Below, in pieces: positions 6,894 to 15,900 of a stretch of DNA of 54,425 nucleotides. The number at the start of each line of letters is the position of its first letter. The stretch's first letter is position 1. The position numbers were made by a program, and so were the translations under genes. Below the pieces are notes generated by a model. It made no database searches and was not told where the DNA came from. It saw only the letters and a list, made by a program, of their open reading frames with translations. The stretch lies in contig JALFGN010000041.1 in assembly GCA_022777285.1 (NCBI GenBank), forward strand, positions 1 through 54,425, in the 5' to 3' direction. The stretch comes from Blautia sp. (GTDB taxonomy: Bacteria > Bacillota > Clostridia > Lachnospirales > Lachnospiraceae).

Positions 6894-8120
6894 ATGAACA
6901 AAAAGAAAAAAATACAATGGGTCGCAGCAGGAATTTTGCTTTGTTTTCTGCTATTCGGATGTTCCGGTGAGAAAAGTATGACTGTGAAATCGAAAGTAAA
7001 GTTGACGCTCTGGCACTATTGGGATATTCCGCGAAATCAAAAGCAATTAAACAGTCTTATAAATCAGTTTAATGAATCGCAGGATTGCATAGAAATCAAA
7101 ACCGTTTATATACCGGATGAGGATTTTAAAAAGAAACTGGCTCTGGCTATGGCAGAGGGAAATACACCGGATCTTGCATTGGTAGACTCTTCGGATTTTC
7201 GGTTTTTCCATGGAATGCAGCCTTTTGTAGAATTGACTGATCAGATTCCGGAGCTTTCTTTTTATATGGAGCAGGCAATCGAACCTTGTGAAATCGACAA
7301 TAAAATATACGGACAGCCATTTGGAGTCAATTGTACAGCCATGTTTTATAATAAGCGGATACTGGAAGCGGCCGGTTGTACACCGCCTCAAAACTGGGAA
7401 GAATTTAAGGAAGTTGTGGAGAAAGTCAGTACCAGAGAAAGAAATGCATTTGCGATTGCTGCGCTTCAGACAGAGGAAAGTATGTATAGTTTCTTACCGA
7501 TACTCTGGTCTATGGGAGGGGAAGTTACAGAAATCAATGGAGAACAGTCCAGGAAAGCATTTCAAATGCTCGGAGAAATGGCAGAGGAAGGAAGTCTGAG
7601 CAGACAAAGCATTTCTCTTACCCTGAGTGATGTGACAAACCAGTTTGTGAAAGGGAATATTGCAATCATGTTCAATAATGCCATGCAGATTGACTGCATA
7701 CGGGAGCAGGCACCCAATATGGAATTTGGTGTCTGTCCGATTCCGGGAGAGACCTGCCAGGTCAGTGTACTGGGTGGAGAAATTCTTGCAGTGACGGATC
7801 AGGAGAATCAGGAGGAGGCGATCAAATTTCTTCGATTTCTGGCAGATAAACATCGTATGGAATCTTATCTGGACGGTATGGGACTGATTGCTCCCAGGGT
7901 GGATGTTATGGAACAACAGTTCCAGGGAGATGAATGGAAAGAAGTATTTATGAAGATTCTGCCAAGTGCAAGGCTCAGAGAGATGAGTGAAGAATGGCCT
8001 CAGATATCACTGGAAATTTCCAGTGCACTGAGTCAGGTGATTGCGGGGGATGAAGAAATCGAATCCATTCTGGAAAATGCTGAGATCAATATTGAAAAAA
8101 TAAGAGAGGAACAGCCATGA
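6894..8120 (+). CDS. Extracellular sugar-binding lipoprotein (ABC solute-binding family 1)
   Basis: A 408-residue protein of the MalE-like solute-binding family (PF01547/PF13416). The signal peptide ends in a lipobox with Cys23 (LLFGC), so it is anchored outside the membrane. Family marks are LTLWHYWDIPRNQ near residue 40, GNTPDLALVDSSD, the GQPFGVNCTAMFYNK segment and NNAMQ. The start at 6894 follows AGGAAGGGAG. No ABC permease or ATPase gene is near. It overlaps the sensor kinase gene by 4 bp (ATGA), so its likely job is to present a ligand to the kinase rather than to import it. The ligand is unknown; the galactosidases downstream make a galactoside plausible. Confidence 0.88.
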   Translation: MNKKKKIQWVAAGILLCFLLFGCSGEKSMTVKSKVKLTLWHYWDIPRNQKQLNSLINQFNESQDCIEIKTVYIPDEDFKKKLALAMAEGNTPDLALVDSSDFRFFHGMQPFVELTDQIPELSFYMEQAIEPCEIDNKIYGQPFGVNCTAMFYNKRILEAAGCTPPQNWEEFKEVVEKVSTRERNAFAIAALQTEESMYSFLPILWSMGGEVTEINGEQSRKAFQMLGEMAEEGSLSRQSISLTLSDVTNQFVKGNIAIMFNNAMQIDCIREQAPNMEFGVCPIPGETCQVSVLGGEILAVTDQENQEEAIKFLRFLADKHRMESYLDGMGLIAPRVDVMEQQFQGDEWKEVFMKILPSARLREMSEEWPQISLEISSALSQVIAGDEEIESILENAEINIEKIREEQP

Positions 8121-9823
8121 GACAAAGAAACAGTATGAGAAACAAAATGATACCTGCTTTTTTTGCTGCCAGCTGTATTCCGATTCTTATATTTGCTTTG
8201 ATCTCTCAGATCCGTCTCTGGAAAAGTACAGAGACCTTGTTAAAGACCAGAGCAGAAGAAGATATAGCAAAAGCGAATCAATGTTTGGATATGATTTTGG
8301 ATAAATATGAAACCATTCTTTATGATGTGACAACGGACGATGAGTTTATTACGCTTGTAGAGGAAATCAATGAAAACAAAGAAAAAGAAGAGGTAAACGG
8401 CAGCAAACTCAGAAGGCAGTTTGCCCATGTATGTAATCGACATATAGGGGTAGAAGGAATGCAGGTAGTCTTAAAATCACAGAAACGTTTTTTCTATGAC
8501 CGGTTTGTTTCTTCTTCTGTGGAAAGTTCCTGGATACTTCAGGTTCCGGTAGAAAGAATTGCGGTTCAGACTTATTATGTGGATCCGGTACAAAGCGGGA
8601 CACAAGAGCATCCTGTTTTTCATATTCTAAGAAAAATCATAGATTACAGGAATATCAATAAAGAAATCGGATATGTAATCCTGTCTGTAGACCTTTCTGT
8701 ACTTACGGATGCGATTGTAGCGGGAAATACGGAAGAGGAGGGAAATACCTATCTGATTTCCGAAAACAGGATTTTTCTGTCTCCATCTATGCAGAAACTT
8801 GGACAAAATCCGGACAGTATCAGCAAAAAAGGAATGTATACACTGCAGACAGAAAATACTACCAGTGGCTGGGAGATTCTGCTGGTATGGAAAATGGATG
8901 CTTTTTACAGAGAAATCATGGCACAGTTTCTTTTCTGGACAGCGGTGGCATTTGTGATTCTGGTGTTACTAATCATTCTGTTATCCCGTTTTACCAGACC
9001 GATCAGGAAGTCGGTCAGTCAGATTGTAGAAGCCATGGAGCAGATGGAAGCCGGTAATTTTCAAATACATCTTTCTCCAGGTGAGAAGGATAGCCTGGAA
9101 ATTCAGAAGATTCGGGAAGGCCTGAATGCATTGGCAGAGCATACCGATGATTTGATCCGACAGGTGAAGCAGTCTGCTATTGAACAGAAAAATGCGGAAA
9201 TATCAGCTCTGGAAGCACAGATCGATCCTCATTTTTTATATAATATTCTGGATACTATAAACTGGAAGGCCATTGAAAATGAACAGTATGAAATCAGTGA
9301 GCTTCTGGTATCGTTGGCAGATATTCTGAGATATGCGATTAAGAATCCGGGAGAAGAGACTTCTTTGCAGGCAGAGCAGGAATGGTTGGAAAAATATCTG
9401 CTTCTTCAGCAGGCAAAGCTTGGAGAACCGATACAGGCAGAGTTTTATGTGGAAGAAGAACTGCAAAAGTACAAAATTCATAAATTGTTATTACAGCCGT
9501 TCGTGGAAAATGCAGTAAAATATGGATTTCATGGAAAAGAGGGGGAACATAAAATAAAAATCCAGGTACAGAATGCCGGACAGCAGATCCACATCGTGAT
9601 AGAAAATAATGGAATACCGATGACAACGGAAGAAATAAAGGAGCTGAACGCAGGGCAGGAGCAGAAAAATCATGTAGGAATCGCCAATGTGAGAAAAAGA
9701 TTGAAACTTTATTATGGAGAAGAGACAAAGCTTTATTTTCAAGGTGTGGAGAGAGAACAGGAAATCATAACACAAGTGCATCTTTTTTTGCCTTGTGAGG
9801 GAAAGGAGTATGGCATGGGATGA
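8117..9823 (+). CDS. Sensor histidine kinase, LytS/YesM family
   Basis: A 568-residue membrane kinase. A transmembrane helix lies at about residues 10-30 and a roughly 240-residue extracellular sensor domain follows. A second helix lies near 275-295, then a HAMP-like linker and the His_kinase domain (PF06580), with phospho-acceptor His372 in DPHFLYN. The C-terminal ATPase has the N-box PFVENAVKYG and GIPMTTEE. Both ends overlap neighbours by 4 bp (ATGA), which shows tight coupling to the lipoprotein and the response regulator. This is the kinase type that pairs with AraC-type regulators for sugar uptake and use. Confidence 0.93.
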   Translation: MRQRNSMRNKMIPAFFAASCIPILIFALISQIRLWKSTETLLKTRAEEDIAKANQCLDMILDKYETILYDVTTDDEFITLVEEINENKEKEEVNGSKLRRQFAHVCNRHIGVEGMQVVLKSQKRFFYDRFVSSSVESSWILQVPVERIAVQTYYVDPVQSGTQEHPVFHILRKIIDYRNINKEIGYVILSVDLSVLTDAIVAGNTEEEGNTYLISENRIFLSPSMQKLGQNPDSISKKGMYTLQTENTTSGWEILLVWKMDAFYREIMAQFLFWTAVAFVILVLLIILLSRFTRPIRKSVSQIVEAMEQMEAGNFQIHLSPGEKDSLEIQKIREGLNALAEHTDDLIRQVKQSAIEQKNAEISALEAQIDPHFLYNILDTINWKAIENEQYEISELLVSLADILRYAIKNPGEETSLQAEQEWLEKYLLLQQAKLGEPIQAEFYVEEELQKYKIHKLLLQPFVENAVKYGFHGKEGEHKIKIQVQNAGQQIHIVIENNGIPMTTEEIKELNAGQEQKNHVGIANVRKRLKLYYGEETKLYFQGVEREQEIITQVHLFLPCEGKEYGMG

Positions 9824-11349
9824 AAATTGTAGTAGTGGAGGATGAGAAACCCATTCGTGAAGGTCTTGTAAAGATTCTGGAGAAAATGAATAAAGAATAT
9901 GTCGTAACAGGAAGTGCATCCAATGGGAGAAAAGGTCTGGAACTGATCCGGAAAGTTCATCCGGATCTGATTTTTCTGGATATTCAGATGCCGGAAATGG
10001 ATGGCTTGGAATTGCTTCATACAATAAGAGAAGAGGGCATAGATGCCAGGGTGATCATTCTTACTGCTTATTCAGATTTTAAGTATGCAAAAGAGGCCAT
10101 TACCCTTGGAATTGATAATTATCTGTTAAAACCCATTCATCTTGGAGAACTGAAAAAAATACTGGACAAAATGGAACAGGTATTGACGGTAAAGAAGCAG
10201 GAAAGACAGATGTTAAGCCTGGAGAATCTGTTTTACGGCATCATGCAGGACAGAATATCAATTGATGAAAATCTGGAAGGAATTTTAGAAAGCCATTATG
10301 GACTGAAACTTGAGGAACCGGTGCATTGCCTGTTTGTGTTTTCCGGAAAAAATTATGAAGAAAACAGGAAAGAGATTTTAGATTTTTTCTGTGAAATGCA
10401 GAATCATAAGATGGATTATTCCATGTGCCAGTTGTGTATGGAAAAAGAGCAGGTCTGTCTTGTGATTTTCTATCATGTGGATCGTGAAAATTTTCAGGAG
10501 TTTGTAAAAAATTCTGTGCTTCCTGCATTGAGGGCCAGAGTAAAAAAAATTCCGGTTTTTGTATGGAAAACATGCGGAAACCTGAAAGAACTGGTAGGTG
10601 CAGAGGAAGCAATGAAAAAGACTCTGGAGTGGAATCTTATCTGCCAGTCGGGAGAACTGCTTCTTTGCGATGAGATAGAAAAAACAGACACCTGTGAACT
10701 GCAGTATCCAATGGAAGTGGAGACACAGGCACGGCAGGCAATTATACGGGCAGACAAAGAGCAGTTTGTTCGTTGTTGGAAATTGTTTACAGAGGCTTGT
10801 TTAGAAAAAAAACACAGACCGGAAAGTATCCGGGAAGCCTGTATCCGATATGCGTATGCTGTCATTCATACAGCAAAAGAATGTGGTATATTTGCAGGAG
10901 AGAGCGTATCGATGCAGAAGATCTTGCAGACCATTATGGAATCCGTAAGCAGAGATGAAATCAGGGAAATCCTTATGGGAGTGTTTTCCAGAATTCATAC
11001 AGGAGAACAGGAAGAGAATGCAGGCGCTACCCAATTGCTGGTAAAGAAAGCACAGGGGATGATTCAGGAATATTACGCACAGGGAATTAACCTGGAAGAA
11101 GTTGCCAGACGACTGCATGTATCGGAAGAATATTTAAGTAAACAATTTAAAAAAGAGACGGGAGCTTCCTTCTCTGAGACGATTAAAAAATATAGAATGG
11201 ATCAGGTGAAACGACTTTTGATTGATTCGGATCTGAAGTTAAATCAGATTGCGTCCATGACCGGTTATTCGGATCCGAAATATATGAGTCAGGTGTTTCG
11301 CGCAGAGACAGGCATGCTTCCGGGAGAATATCGAAGGATTCATGGCTGA
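9820..11349 (+). CDS. Response regulator, YesN type (REC + AraC DNA-binding domain)
   Basis: A 509-residue regulator. The N-terminal receiver domain has the acidic pair VVEDEKP at the start, phospho-acceptor Asp54 (FLDIQMPEMDG), the Thr in ILTAYSD and Lys in LLKPIH. A long linker of about 270 residues follows. The last 100 residues form an AraC-type double helix-turn-helix (LEEVARRLHVSEEYLSKQFKKE; IASMTGYSDPKYMSQVFR). It is co-translated with the kinase gene (ATGA overlap). The likely targets are sugar-use genes such as the galactosidase operon 0.5 kb downstream, but no binding site could be assigned. Confidence 0.93.
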   Translation: MKIVVVEDEKPIREGLVKILEKMNKEYVVTGSASNGRKGLELIRKVHPDLIFLDIQMPEMDGLELLHTIREEGIDARVIILTAYSDFKYAKEAITLGIDNYLLKPIHLGELKKILDKMEQVLTVKKQERQMLSLENLFYGIMQDRISIDENLEGILESHYGLKLEEPVHCLFVFSGKNYEENRKEILDFFCEMQNHKMDYSMCQLCMEKEQVCLVIFYHVDRENFQEFVKNSVLPALRARVKKIPVFVWKTCGNLKELVGAEEAMKKTLEWNLICQSGELLLCDEIEKTDTCELQYPMEVETQARQAIIRADKEQFVRCWKLFTEACLEKKHRPESIREACIRYAYAVIHTAKECGIFAGESVSMQKILQTIMESVSRDEIREILMGVFSRIHTGEQEENAGATQLLVKKAQGMIQEYYAQGINLEEVARRLHVSEEYLSKQFKKETGASFSETIKKYRMDQVKRLLIDSDLKLNQIASMTGYSDPKYMSQVFRAETGMLPGEYRRIHG

Positions 11350-11407
11350 TTTTGTCGGATATTTCATCCTATTTCAAATTTTTCTACCTTTTTTTTTCAT
11401 AAAATTT

Positions 11408-11416
11408 TGCTATAGT
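11408..11416 (+). promoter_or_regulatory. Extended -10 promoter of the HPr-like gene
   Basis: TGC directly followed by TATAGT (11411-11416), 58 bp before the start codon. The upstream T-rich run offers only a poor -35, so the extended -10 probably carries the promoter. Confidence 0.5.
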
Positions 11417-11474
11417 AGAGAAAATCAAAAAGCAAGAAACCTTGAGGTCAAATGAAAACAAGGAGGAATATAGA

Positions 11475-11705
11475 ATGAAAGAATTACAGGTGTATTTTGA
11501 AGGAAAGGATGAAGTAGTGGATTTTGTAAATAGAGTGTCAAAATACGCATGTGAAGTAGACTTGCGTGTAGGAAGATTTGTAGTAGATGCAAAATCGATC
11601 TTGGGCGTACTTGGAATCGGTACTGGAAAAAAGGCAAAGATGCAGGTATTTACCGATAATATTGATATGATCAAAAAAGACCTGGCACCATTTATTGTGG
11701 CATAG
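11475..11705 (+). CDS. HPr-like protein without the phosphoryl histidine
   Basis: A 76-residue protein of the HPr fold (PF00381). The second half, VDAKSILGVLGIG, matches the HPr segment around regulatory Ser46. The N-terminal part is shortened and has no equivalent of the G-x-H-A-R-P active site; VNRVSKYACEVDLRV stands there instead. It cannot act as an ordinary PTS phosphocarrier on His15. With the serine kept it could be a Crh-like regulatory relative in carbon control, but that is inference. The ATG at 11475 has AAGGAGG 9 bp upstream. It has its own promoter and terminator, downstream of yesN. Confidence 0.8.
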   Translation: MKELQVYFEGKDEVVDFVNRVSKYACEVDLRVGRFVVDAKSILGVLGIGTGKKAKMQVFTDNIDMIKKDLAPFIVA

Positions 11706-11719
11706 AACAGAGAAAATGG

Positions 11720-11771
11720 AAAAGGTACAGAAGGCAGTGTGTGAGTTGCATTGTTTTCTGTACCTTTTTTT
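11720..11771 (+). terminator. Terminator after the HPr-like gene
   Basis: AAAGGTACAGAA pairs with TTCTGTACCTTT across a 23-nt loop, followed by a T-run. Confidence 0.8.
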
Positions 11772-11892
11772 GTCTTGGATTTTGCAGGAAAATGGTTGAA
11801 AATGATAAAAAACAAACCGATTATGAGTGAAAAAGTATAGAAAATAGTGATATAATGAAAAAAACCGGACTGGGGGGCAGAAAGAACGCGGT

Positions 11893-12822
11893 ATGAAGAA
11901 GAAAAAAGAACCGATTGAGTTTCGTTATTATGAAATTCCACAGAATTTTCCGCTGATCGCCCTTCTTGGAGAGCGTTGGGTGACCAGATATGGAGCGGAT
12001 CCTATGCATTTTCATAATCATCTGGAAATCGGATTTTGTTATTATGGAGAAGGGACTTTGTTTCTTGGAAAAAATCAGTATCCATACAAAGCAGGAAGTA
12101 TTACTGTAATTCCCAAGAATTTTCCACATCATACCGTGGGAAATGAAGAAGGAATCAACAAATGGGAATATCTTTTTGTGGATATAGAGAAATTTTTAAG
12201 AGAACTGTGGAAGGACAGACCGGTAAAAGCCAATGGATTGATTGAACGGATCAACAGCCGGGCATTTCTTATTTCCAGTAAGGAAGATCCGGTATTTGCA
12301 TCTGTAATTCGAACGATACTGGAGGAAATGCGAGCCAGGAACGAGTTTTATAAAGAAAGTGTGCAAGGAGCGCTTGCCTCCTGCATTTTTCAACTGGCCC
12401 GCAAAAATCCTGCAAACGGAATTCCGCAGACGGGGATTATTGATGACCGACATTTGCAGGGAATTCTTCTGGTACTGGATTATATCGGCAAGCATTATCC
12501 GGAACCGCTTATGGTAGGAAAGCTTGCAGCAATCAGCCATATGAGCGAAACACATTTTCGGAGGATTTTTCTGGAATTTATGAATTTGTCTCCGGCAGAA
12601 TATGTGACGCTGGTGAGAATTGAGAAAGCATGTGAACTTCTGGCAAAGACAGATGAAAGACTGGAAACGATTGGGAACAGGGTGGGTTTTTCGTCTGCAG
12701 CTACTTTCAACCGGAATTTCAAAAAAGTCACAGGATTGCCTCCGCGCCAGTGGCGAAATCAGGCAAAAAATAAAACGGAAAATCTTGTGAATTATAATAT
12801 TTCTGTCTTAAAAGGATGGTAA
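11893..12822 (+). CDS. AraC-family transcriptional regulator of the galactosidase operon
   Basis: A 309-residue regulator with an N-terminal cupin sugar-sensing domain (MHFHNHLEIGFCYYGEGT near residue 40, then ITVIPKNFPHH). The C-terminal AraC DNA-binding domain covers about residues 195-295 (LAAISHMSETHFRRIF; IGNRVGFSSAATFNRNFKKVTG). It lies 25 bp upstream of the GH2 galactosidase gene and reads in the same direction, so it likely activates its own operon in response to a galactoside. A TATAAT box at 11851-11856 without a good -35 may be its promoter, consistent with activator dependence. The ribosome site is weak. Confidence 0.92.
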   Translation: MKKKKEPIEFRYYEIPQNFPLIALLGERWVTRYGADPMHFHNHLEIGFCYYGEGTLFLGKNQYPYKAGSITVIPKNFPHHTVGNEEGINKWEYLFVDIEKFLRELWKDRPVKANGLIERINSRAFLISSKEDPVFASVIRTILEEMRARNEFYKESVQGALASCIFQLARKNPANGIPQTGIIDDRHLQGILLVLDYIGKHYPEPLMVGKLAAISHMSETHFRRIFLEFMNLSPAEYVTLVRIEKACELLAKTDERLETIGNRVGFSSAATFNRNFKKVTGLPPRQWRNQAKNKTENLVNYNISVLKGW

Positions 12823-12847
12823 AAAACAAAGAAGGAGATTTGGGATT

Positions 12848-15800
12848 GTGGGTACATTTGATTATAATAAAGTGAAAAATCCGGAATATTTTAATGAAAA
12901 TCGAGTAGAGGCACACTCCGATCATAAATATTATGGTTCCATGGAAGAGATGGAGCAGAAACAGGAAAAGTTCAAATACAGTCTGAATGGTCTGTGGAAA
13001 TTTCATTATGCAAAAAATTATGGAAGTACAGTGCCTGGATTTGAAAAAGAATCCTATTGCTGTAAAACATGGGATGATATCCGGGTACCCGCCCATATTC
13101 AGATGGAAGGGTATGGTGTACCTCAGTATGCCAATGTGCAGTATCCCTGGGAAGGCTGGGAAGAGGTAAAACCCGGTGAGATTCCGACTGAATTTAATCC
13201 GGTGGCAAGTTATGTGAAATATTTTGAAGTACCGGAGGCTATGAAAGGAAAACGGGTATTTATTTCTTTCCAGGGAGCAGAGAGTGGAATTGCTCTGTGG
13301 TTGAATGGAATCTTTGTGGGATACAGTGAGGACAGTTTTACGCCTTCGGAATTTGAATTAACCGAGTATCTGAAAGAAGGAGAAAATAAGCTGGCAGCTC
13401 AGGTATTTAAATTTACCAGCAGCAGTTGGTGTGAGGATCAGGATTTCTTCCGCTTTTCAGGAATTTATCGGGATGTATATCTTTATGCCATTCCAAACGT
13501 TCATGTAAGTGATTTGGGACTCAGGGCAGAACTGGATGACACCTATACACAGGGAAAATTGGAAATCCTGTTAAAAGGAACCGCTGCAGGAAAGGTAAAA
13601 GTTACATTAGCAAAGAATGGCGAAACAACAGCAAATGCAGAAGGTGAACTGGGAGAAGAAAGCCGGATTGTCATGCAGGTGCAGCACCCGGTTCTCTGGA
13701 GTGCAGAACAACCGGAATTATATGATATTTTGTTAGAGGTTTACGATGAAGCAGGTGCGCTTTCTGAAGTGATCCCTTACCGGATTGGTTTCCGGCGTTT
13801 TGAGATGCAGGGAAATATTATGACTCTGAATGGAAAACGGATTGTGTTTAAAGGCGTCAATCGACATGAATTCAGTTCTGTATCCGGACGTTGTGTTTCA
13901 AAAGAGGAACTCATTCAGGATATTGTTACGATGAAGCAGAACAACATCAATGCGATTCGTACTTGTCATTACCCGGATACATCGGATGTTTATGATTTGT
14001 GTGATGAATACGGCCTTTATATGATTGCAGAAAATAATCTTGAAACACATGGAACCTGGGATGCAGAAGAATTAAAGGAACATCCGGACTTGAATAAGAT
14101 TCTTCCCTGTGATCATCCGGAGTGGGAAGCCATGATGCTGGATCGGGTAAATTCCATGTATCAGCGTGATAAAAATCATACGGCGATTCTCATCTGGTCC
14201 TGTGGAAATGAATCCTTTGGCGGAAAAGTAATCCATGAGATGTCAAAGTTTTATAAAAGAGAAGATCCGACCAGACTGGTACATTATGAGGGACTGTTCC
14301 ATGACCGTAGATATAATGATACCAGTGATATGGAAAGTCAGATGTATCCGTCTGTGGAAAGCATTAAAGAATTTCTGGCAAAAGACAGAACAAAACCTTT
14401 TATTTGTTGCGAATATACCCATGCGATGGGAAATTCCTGCGGTGCCATGCATAAATATACGGATCTGACTGATACAGAGCCATTGTATCAGGGTGGATTT
14501 ATCTGGGATTATATTGATCAGTCTATTTATAAAAAAGATCGTTACGGAAAAGAATATCAGGCATATGGCGGAGATTTTGATGATCGTCCCTGCGATTACA
14601 ATTTCAGTGGAAATGGAATTGCATATGGCGGAGACCGGGAAGCTTCTCCAAAGATGCAGGAAGTAAAATTCAATTATCAGAATATTACAGCTCTGGTAGA
14701 AAAGGATAAGGTTACTGTTATCAACAAGAATCTTTTTATCAACACAGATACTTTTACATGTGTGGCCATTCTGGAAAAAGACGGAAAAGAAGTAAAACGT
14801 GCATATATGGAAACACATACGGCTCCTCTGTCACAGGATATTTATGAATTGCCGTTCCTGGTACAGACGATTCCGGGTGAATATGCAGTTACGGTATCCT
14901 TCCGTTTGAGAGAAGATACCTTATGGGCAAAGGCCGGACATGAGGTTGCTTTTGGACAGGGCATCTATCAGGTAGAACAGCCGGAAGTCGGACACAAAGG
15001 AAAGCTGGAAGTAGTAAGAAGCATTCATAATATAGGTGTGAAAGGGGACGGTTTCCGTGTGATGTTCTCTTACCTGAACGGAGGACTGGTGTCTTATGTA
15101 TATGGTGGTGTGGAAATGATCAAAGCCATTCCAAAACCGAATTTCTGGAGAGCACCTACAGACAATGACTGTGGAAATCTTATGCAGATGCGTTACGGAC
15201 AGTGGAAACTGGCCAGTATGTATGCTTCCCATAAAAATCCGAATGGCTGTGTCTATGCACCGGAACTGGAAGTACAGGAAGATTGTGCAATCGTAACCTT
15301 TACCTATTGTCTGCCTACAATCCCCGCTTCCAAATGCAGACTTTCCTATAAAGTCTTTGGAGATGCTACCGTTGAGTCCACCCTTTCTTATGATCCGGTA
15401 AAAGAACTGAGTGATATGCCGGAGTTTGGTGTGATCTTTAAGCTGGATGCAGATTATAACAAAGTAACCTGGTATGGCATGGGGCCGGAAGAGACCTATA
15501 CAGATCGTATGAAGGGAGCAAAACTGGGAATTTATGAAAATCAGGTAGCAGATAATGTGGCAAAATATATGGTGCCTCAGGAATGTGGAAACAAAACAGG
15601 TGTTCGCTGGGCAAAAGTAACCGACAGAAAGGGAAGAGGTATGCTCTTTGCAGGAGACCAGATGGAATTTTCCGCACTTCCATGGACGCCTCATGAAATG
15701 GAAAATGCAGCACATCCTTTTGAACTGCCGGAAGTACATTATACCGTTGTGCGGGTTGCAGCACAGCAGATGGGAGTAGGCGGAGATGACAGTTGGGGAG

Positions 15801-15874
15801 CCAAAACCCATGAAGAATATTTACTGGATACAAAGAATAAAATGAAATTTACATTCTCTTTTAAAGGAATTTAG
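12848..15874 (+). CDS. lacZ: Beta-galactosidase, glycoside hydrolase family 2 (LacZ type)
   Basis: A 1008-residue cytoplasmic enzyme that hydrolyses terminal beta-galactosides such as lactose. It has the LacZ domain order: jelly-roll sugar-binding domain (WLNGIFVGYSEDSFTPSEF), immunoglobulin-like domain, TIM barrel and the C-terminal small-chain domain (WYGMGPEETYTDR). Acid/base Glu455 lies in SCGNES and nucleophile Glu522 in CCEYTHAMGNS. No signal peptide is present. It starts with GTG after AAGGAG. It follows the AraC gene by 25 bp and precedes a GH42 enzyme by 26 bp, forming one operon. No sugar transporter is in the cluster. Confidence 0.95.
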   Translation: MGTFDYNKVKNPEYFNENRVEAHSDHKYYGSMEEMEQKQEKFKYSLNGLWKFHYAKNYGSTVPGFEKESYCCKTWDDIRVPAHIQMEGYGVPQYANVQYPWEGWEEVKPGEIPTEFNPVASYVKYFEVPEAMKGKRVFISFQGAESGIALWLNGIFVGYSEDSFTPSEFELTEYLKEGENKLAAQVFKFTSSSWCEDQDFFRFSGIYRDVYLYAIPNVHVSDLGLRAELDDTYTQGKLEILLKGTAAGKVKVTLAKNGETTANAEGELGEESRIVMQVQHPVLWSAEQPELYDILLEVYDEAGALSEVIPYRIGFRRFEMQGNIMTLNGKRIVFKGVNRHEFSSVSGRCVSKEELIQDIVTMKQNNINAIRTCHYPDTSDVYDLCDEYGLYMIAENNLETHGTWDAEELKEHPDLNKILPCDHPEWEAMMLDRVNSMYQRDKNHTAILIWSCGNESFGGKVIHEMSKFYKREDPTRLVHYEGLFHDRRYNDTSDMESQMYPSVESIKEFLAKDRTKPFICCEYTHAMGNSCGAMHKYTDLTDTEPLYQGGFIWDYIDQSIYKKDRYGKEYQAYGGDFDDRPCDYNFSGNGIAYGGDREASPKMQEVKFNYQNITALVEKDKVTVINKNLFINTDTFTCVAILEKDGKEVKRAYMETHTAPLSQDIYELPFLVQTIPGEYAVTVSFRLREDTLWAKAGHEVAFGQGIYQVEQPEVGHKGKLEVVRSIHNIGVKGDGFRVMFSYLNGGLVSYVYGGVEMIKAIPKPNFWRAPTDNDCGNLMQMRYGQWKLASMYASHKNPNGCVYAPELEVQEDCAIVTFTYCLPTIPASKCRLSYKVFGDATVESTLSYDPVKELSDMPEFGVIFKLDADYNKVTWYGMGPEETYTDRMKGAKLGIYENQVADNVAKYMVPQECGNKTGVRWAKVTDRKGRGMLFAGDQMEFSALPWTPHEMENAAHPFELPEVHYTVVRVAAQQMGVGGDDSWGAKTHEEYLLDTKNKMKFTFSFKGI

Positions 15875-15900
15875 GAACAAATTTTTTTGGAGGAATCGAA

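Noticed and set aside
14921-15811. 296-codon minus-strand frame opposite lacZ
   Set aside because: Antisense shadow of a clear GH2 enzyme; no start signals.
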